Below, piece by piece: positions 26,733 through 29,742 of a stretch of DNA of 29,742 nt (position 1 is the first letter of the stretch; every line of letters begins with the position of its first letter). Source of the stretch: a virus; the IMG/VR virus record IMGVR_UViG_3300020283_000018, positions 1 through 29,742 of that record; one strand, written 5' to 3'. A model generated the notes under the pieces. That model did no database searches and had not been told where the DNA came from. It saw nothing but the letters and a program-made list of their open reading frames with translations. Made by a program: the position numbers and the translations under genes.

Positions 26733-27274
26733 ATAGATTATCTCTTTTTGAAACTCCATTATGGATGACTGAGTTAGACCTTGATTTGAATTCTCTTGAA
26801 AATAAAATTAAATTATTTTCAGATGAAACAGAATCTAAAAAACTTTCAAACGTTGGAGGATATCAAGGACATAATTTTCATGACGAAACTTTATATAACT
26901 CAATAGCAAATTGTATTCCTGTAAATAAAAACAAACCACTTGAAAATGTATCAATATATTCTTGGGTAAACATCAACAAAAAATTTAATAGGAATGAAAG
27001 ACACTGCCACATGCACACTGATACTCTTTTATCAGGTGTTTTTTATGTAAAGTACCCAGAAAATTCTGGTACTATTAGATTTTATGATCCTAGAGGACAT
27101 CTAATTCAGATGCAAAAAGACTATGAATATTACTATGATGGATATGCATACACATATATTAATCCAAAAAATAATTTACTATTACTTTTTCCATCCTGGC
27201 TAGAACATGATGTTGAAGAAAACAAGTCAGATGATGAGAGAATATCAATAGCATTTAACATCAATGCTAAATAA
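26729..27274 (+). CDS. 2OG-Fe(II) oxygenase family protein
   Basis: I place the start at ATG 26729, giving 181 residues; an in-frame TTG at 26711 would add six residues that overlap the previous gene more deeply. The four-base ATGA overlap indicates coupled translation. The protein resembles the putative 2OG-Fe(II) oxygenase family common in cyanophages: N-terminal RLSLFETPLW, a central HCHMHTDTLLSGVFYV block giving H96-x-D98 (H92 and H94 are nearby alternatives), PENSGTIRFYDPR, then LLLFPSWLEHDV with H160 and DDERISIAFNI with R171. All expected ligands are present, so it is probably active. It differs greatly from its neighbour, so this is a pair of distinct enzymes and not a recent duplication. 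Confidence 0.8.
   Translation: MNRLSLFETPLWMTELDLDLNSLENKIKLFSDETESKKLSNVGGYQGHNFHDETLYNSIANCIPVNKNKPLENVSIYSWVNINKKFNRNERHCHMHTDTLLSGVFYVKYPENSGTIRFYDPRGHLIQMQKDYEYYYDGYAYTYINPKNNLLLLFPSWLEHDVEENKSDDERISIAFNINAK
27266..27273 (+). promoter_or_regulatory. Putative T4-like late promoter (GCTAAATA)
   Basis: GCTAAATA overlaps the stop codon at 27272-27274 and ends 28 bases before the ATG at 27302. It is identical to the motif at 12013. Confidence 0.45.
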
Positions 27275-27301
27275 TAACACACACTATTACCTTTGATTAC
27301 T

Positions 27302-27499
27302 ATGGATCCTGCACAATTAAAAAAGAATTTTGAAGAACAAATTGCTAGTACAGTAAAGCAAATTGGAGAACTAGAAACAAATTTAACGAAAGCAAAAGAA
27401 TATAAAATTAAACTAGAGGGTGGTTTAGAAACCTTAAACTTACTAGAAGAAAAACCAGAAGAAACTGCTGCACCAGTACCAGAAACACCAGCAGAATAA
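27302..27499 (+). CDS. Small coiled-coil phage protein
   Basis: Start chosen at ATG 27302 (65 residues, MDPAQLKKNFEEQI); a TTG at 27293 would add only three residues and lacks support. Nearly the whole protein to about residue 50 is a charged amphipathic helix with coiled-coil spacing (IASTVKQIGELETNLTKAKE, then KIKLEGGLETLNLLEE), followed by a Pro/Glu-rich tail (PEETAAPVPETPAE). Similar short proteins occur just upstream of gp13 in T4-like cyanophages. Function unknown; an assembly chaperone or minor structural protein is a guess from size and neighbourhood. Confidence 0.65.
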   Translation: MDPAQLKKNFEEQIASTVKQIGELETNLTKAKEYKIKLEGGLETLNLLEEKPEETAAPVPETPAE

Positions 27500-27502
27500 A
27501 TA
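27495..27502 (+). promoter_or_regulatory. Possible late-promoter motif (AATAAATA)
   Basis: AATAAATA spans the stop codon at 27497-27499, upstream of the terminator hairpin. A transcript started here would have to pass through the hairpin at 27507-27541 to reach gp13, so it is less plausible as the gp13 promoter than the motif at 27517. Confidence 0.3.
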
Positions 27503-27506
27503 CCAG

Positions 27507-27541
27507 ATCCCTTCTTCCTAAATAGGTAGGAAGGGATTTTT
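27507..27541 (+). terminator. Rho-independent terminator upstream of gp13
   Basis: ATCCCTTC (27507-27514) pairs perfectly with GAAGGGAT (27530-27537), followed by a run of five T (27537-27541, sharing one base with the stem). The 15-base loop can form a small inner helix (CCT/AGG), and an alternative pairing of CTTCCTA with TAGGAAG is possible. It is the only clear intrinsic terminator I see in the window and separates the fibre/oxygenase block from the neck genes. Confidence 0.75.
27517..27524 (+). promoter_or_regulatory. Putative late promoter inside the terminator loop (CCTAAATA)
   Basis: CCTAAATA lies between the two arms of the terminator and ends 24 bases before the gp13 ATG at 27549, the same spacing as the other putative late promoters here. 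Initiation about six bases downstream would place the start site within or just before the distal hairpin arm, so the new transcript would not form the full hairpin. Confidence 0.45.
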
Positions 27542-27548
27542 GTGTATA

Positions 27549-28373
27549 ATGGCATCTCCAAGTTCTAGAGCTGAACTCATCACATATTGCAAGAGGCAAC
27601 TTGGTGAACCCGTGTTGCAAGTTAATATTGATGACGAACAGGTTAACAACGTAATAGACGACACGTTTCAGTTTTTTCAAGAGAACTGTTACAATGGTAT
27701 GGAACGTGCTTATTTGTATCACGAAATCAGTGCTGACGATAAAACTCGTTTTGCAGCAACAGTTACTAAGACAGTTACTGATACTAATGTAACACCAAAT
27801 GCTACTGGAACTTGGTTAGAAGCAACAAACTTTATTCCAATTCCTGATCATGTAGTTGGTATTACTAGAGTATTTGGTCTTGTCAGTAACTCAATCCGTT
27901 CTAATCTCTTTGGTGTTGAGTTTCAGTTGTTCTTGAATGATCTATATGCATTTGGATCACTGGATATCCTTAACTACTATATGAATAAACAGTATCTAGA
28001 AACTCTAGATATGGTTCTAAACAATGGATCTTTTCAGCAGTTTAGATTTACAGCACGTAATGATCGTCTATACCTTGATATAGATAAAGACTTTTTAAAA
28101 GAAGGAACTAATGTTCTTATTGAATGTCATCGTCTTATTGATCCTACGGAAGCTACACAGATGAACAATGACGTTTTTGTGAAAAGATATGCCACAGCTC
28201 TTATGAAGAGACAGTGGGGTATGAACCTAATTAAGTATAACAATGTTCAGTTACCTGGCGGAGTTACACTTAATGGTAGAGAAATCTACACAGACGCACT
28301 TGCAGAAATTGAGACACTTGAGTCAGAAGTTCTTAGCAAGTACGCAATACCACCAATGGATATGATCGGATAA
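27549..28373 (+). CDS. gp13: Neck protein, T4 gp13-like
   Basis: Start set at ATG 27549 (MASPSSRAELITYCKRQLGE, 274 residues); the in-frame TTG at 27540 lies in the terminator T-tract and is unlikely. The N-terminal sequence, the following VNIDDEQVNNVIDDTFQFFQ and YLYHEISADD, and the C-terminal MKRQWGMNLIKYNNVQLPGG are characteristic of gp13 neck proteins of T4-like marine phages. T4 gp13 is about 309 residues, so this is a somewhat shorter family member. In T4, gp13 and gp14 form the neck that closes the filled head and docks the tail. gp14 follows after a single spacer base and gp15 next, the expected order. Confidence 0.9.
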   Translation: MASPSSRAELITYCKRQLGEPVLQVNIDDEQVNNVIDDTFQFFQENCYNGMERAYLYHEISADDKTRFAATVTKTVTDTNVTPNATGTWLEATNFIPIPDHVVGITRVFGLVSNSIRSNLFGVEFQLFLNDLYAFGSLDILNYYMNKQYLETLDMVLNNGSFQQFRFTARNDRLYLDIDKDFLKEGTNVLIECHRLIDPTEATQMNNDVFVKRYATALMKRQWGMNLIKYNNVQLPGGVTLNGREIYTDALAEIETLESEVLSKYAIPPMDMIG

Positions 28374-28374
28374 A

Positions 28375-29265
28375 ATGCCTACCAGTCCCTATTTTCCAAC
28401 TTATCATCAAGGTCACAGCGGTGAACAAGGTCTCGTACAAGATCTCGTGGATGAGCAAATCAAACTGTTTGGTTCTGATATATATTATTTGCCCAAAACA
28501 ATCCTAGCGGATAGTACTCTGGATGAAGTTAGATACACTAAGTATCAAGACCAATTCCAAATTGAAATGATGTTAATTAACGTCATGGGTTTTGGAGATA
28601 ATGCAGAATTTGTAAGTAAGTTTGGTTTACAAATTACAGACGAGATAATTTTTCGTGTGTCTACAAAAAGATGGGATGAAGAAGTAGCAGAACATAGTAT
28701 GTCTGCCAAACTTACAGTTCCTGAGAGACCTAATGAGGGAGACTTATTATACTATCCTCTCACACAAAACTTGTATGAAATTAAGTATGTTGGAAAGGAA
28801 GAACCATTCTTCCAGTTTGGTAAGATACAATTTTATGCAATCACCGCAGAACTTTATCAGGTTGGTTCAGACGATCTTGCTACTGGTGTTGCGGAGATAG
28901 ATGCAATAGAAACATTGTTTGATACAGCTATATCTTTAACAATGGGAGTTGGTGGTACTGGAGACTTTACTGTGGGTGAGACAGTAACTGGTGGTACTAC
29001 TTCTACAACTGCAGAAGTTAAATCTTGGGATAGTTCTACAAGAATACTAATAGTACAAAATAGAACTGGTACATTTGCAGCAAATGAATCACTTACTGGT
29101 AATGATAGTAATGCTGTCTGGGTAGTTTCTACCTTTGATACATTACAAAATACTAACAGTGAGTATGATGCAAACAGACAAATTGAAGACGCTGCTGACA
29201 ATATAGTTGATTGGTCAGAGGGTAATCCATTTGGAGAATTTGGTAATTTTACAGGTAGTATCTAA
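28375..29265 (+). CDS. gp14: Neck protein, T4 gp14-like
   Basis: A 296-residue protein starting with MPTSPYFPTYHQGHSGEQGL and containing LVDEQIKLFGSDIYYLPK (about 23-40) and RPNEGDLLYYPLTQNLYEIK, hallmarks of gp14 neck proteins. It acts with gp13 at the head-tail junction. The first about 185 and last about 35 residues (EDAADNIVDWSEGNPFGEFG) are family-like. Between them, at about 190-257, sits a beta module with GDFTVGETVTGG, TSTTAEVKSWDSSTRILIVQ and FAANESLTG that looks inserted, making the protein longer than T4 gp14 (about 256 residues). Its stop overlaps the gp15 start by one base. Confidence 0.9.
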   Translation: MPTSPYFPTYHQGHSGEQGLVQDLVDEQIKLFGSDIYYLPKTILADSTLDEVRYTKYQDQFQIEMMLINVMGFGDNAEFVSKFGLQITDEIIFRVSTKRWDEEVAEHSMSAKLTVPERPNEGDLLYYPLTQNLYEIKYVGKEEPFFQFGKIQFYAITAELYQVGSDDLATGVAEIDAIETLFDTAISLTMGVGGTGDFTVGETVTGGTTSTTAEVKSWDSSTRILIVQNRTGTFAANESLTGNDSNAVWVVSTFDTLQNTNSEYDANRQIEDAADNIVDWSEGNPFGEFGNFTGSI

Positions 29266-29742
29266 TGTTAGGATCACATTTTTACAATCAGATAGTTCGT
29301 AAGAACATCATAGCATTTGGAACACTCTTCAACAATATTACTATGAAGAGCACAGATCCAAGCACTGGTGATGTATTAGAAGAAATTAAAGTTCCGTTAG
29401 CATACGGTCCTAAGCAAAAATTTATTGTACGTTTAGAGGAAAACGCTAGTTCTAGAAAAGTAGCAATTACTTTACCTAGACTGTACTTTGAAATGACTAG
29501 CATTGATTATGATGCTACTCGTAAGACATCTCCTATTCAGAAATATAAAACTATCATTGATGGCAATGGCGGTGAGGTAAGAGTACAGTATGTTCCTGTA
29601 CCATATAACCTTGGTTTTGAACTTGGTGTTATGGCAAAGTCACAGGACGATGCTCTACAAATTACTGAGCAGATACTACCATACTTCCAACCATCATTCA
29701 GTGTTACTCTCAACATGATACCTGATATGAATGAGAAGAGAG
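29265..29742 (+). CDS. gp15: Tail sheath stabilizer/completion protein, T4 gp15-like (3' partial)
   Basis: The ATG at 29265 shares its A with the gp14 stop (TAATG) and opens a frame that stays open to the window end, giving 159 residues. The N-terminus MLGSHFYNQIVRKNIIAFGT and the later YFEMTSIDYDATRK and VPVPYNLGFELGVMAKSQDD are typical of the gp15 family, which in T4 caps the tail tube and sheath and joins the tail to the neck. T4 gp15 is about 272 residues, so roughly the last 40 percent is missing beyond the window edge. Gene order gp13-gp14-gp15 supports the call. Confidence 0.9.
   Translation, partial: MLGSHFYNQIVRKNIIAFGTLFNNITMKSTDPSTGDVLEEIKVPLAYGPKQKFIVRLEENASSRKVAITLPRLYFEMTSIDYDATRKTSPIQKYKTIIDGNGGEVRVQYVPVPYNLGFELGVMAKSQDDALQITEQILPYFQPSFSVTLNMIPDMNEKR

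Noticed and set aside
27540-27542. TTG start for gp13
   Set aside because: It lies in the T-tract of the terminator, adds only MCI, and the ATG at 27549 gives the familiar MASPSSRAELI N-terminus.
454-29503. Many open frames of 60-140 codons on the minus strand and in other plus frames
   Set aside because: All lie wholly or almost wholly inside long plus-strand genes with recognisable products, have low-complexity or unfamiliar sequence, and lack their own spacing or start signals. I treat them as shadow frames.
1-29742. Host-derived metabolic genes, tRNAs or integration functions
   Set aside because: None seen: apart from the two oxygenase-like genes every frame looks like virion structure or small phage proteins, and gaps between genes are too short for tRNAs.

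Overview
This window is a late, virion-structure segment of a large, AT-rich, T4-like contractile-tailed marine phage, most likely a cyanophage of the Prochlorococcus/Synechococcus myovirus type. The assignment rests on three consecutive recognisable neck/tail genes at the right end (gp13-, gp14- and gp15-like, in T4-like marine phage order), on a giant protein with features of the DUF4815 family at the left end, and on fibre proteins built from modules common in marine myoviruses. All genes lie on the + strand. Gaps between genes are 50 bases or less and many genes overlap or abut. I see no tRNA, CRISPR array, insertion sequence or photosynthesis gene.

Layout. (1) Bases 2-6457 hold the 3' part of a giant baseplate/tail structural protein, followed by a 71-residue coiled-coil protein that overlaps the next gene. 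(2) Bases 6660-22555 hold two giant fibre-like proteins (1616 and 3499 residues) separated by a 166-residue structural protein. The 1616-residue protein carries two cupredoxin-like domains, the second interrupted by another module. The 3499-residue protein combines a right-handed beta-helix entry motif, duplicated alpha-helical modules, at least four tandem Cys/His repeats and tail-fibre C-terminal motifs. (3) Bases 22559-25530 encode three smaller fibre-tip or adhesin candidates: one resembling fibrinogen-like domains and two tandem paralogous glycine-rich proteins. (4) Bases 25557-27274 encode a 167-residue conserved phage protein and two different 2-oxoglutarate/Fe(II) oxygenase-like proteins. 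(5) Bases 27302-27499 encode a small coiled-coil protein, followed by a rho-independent terminator. (6) The neck/tail-completion genes gp13, gp14 and gp15 follow; gp15 is cut by the window end.

Regulation. Motifs of the T4-like late promoter class (NATAAATA/NCTAAATA) sit 20-36 bases before the start codons of several genes and usually overlap the previous gene's stop codon. One lies in the loop of the terminator upstream of gp13.

How it may work together (inference). Neck and baseplate proteins form the tail attachment, the giant proteins form long fibres or baseplate decorations, and the glycine-rich and fibrinogen-like proteins may be exchangeable receptor-binding tips. The two oxygenases beside the adhesins are candidates for hydroxylating phage fibre proteins or host molecules. 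That coupling is the most interesting hypothesis here and is unproven.
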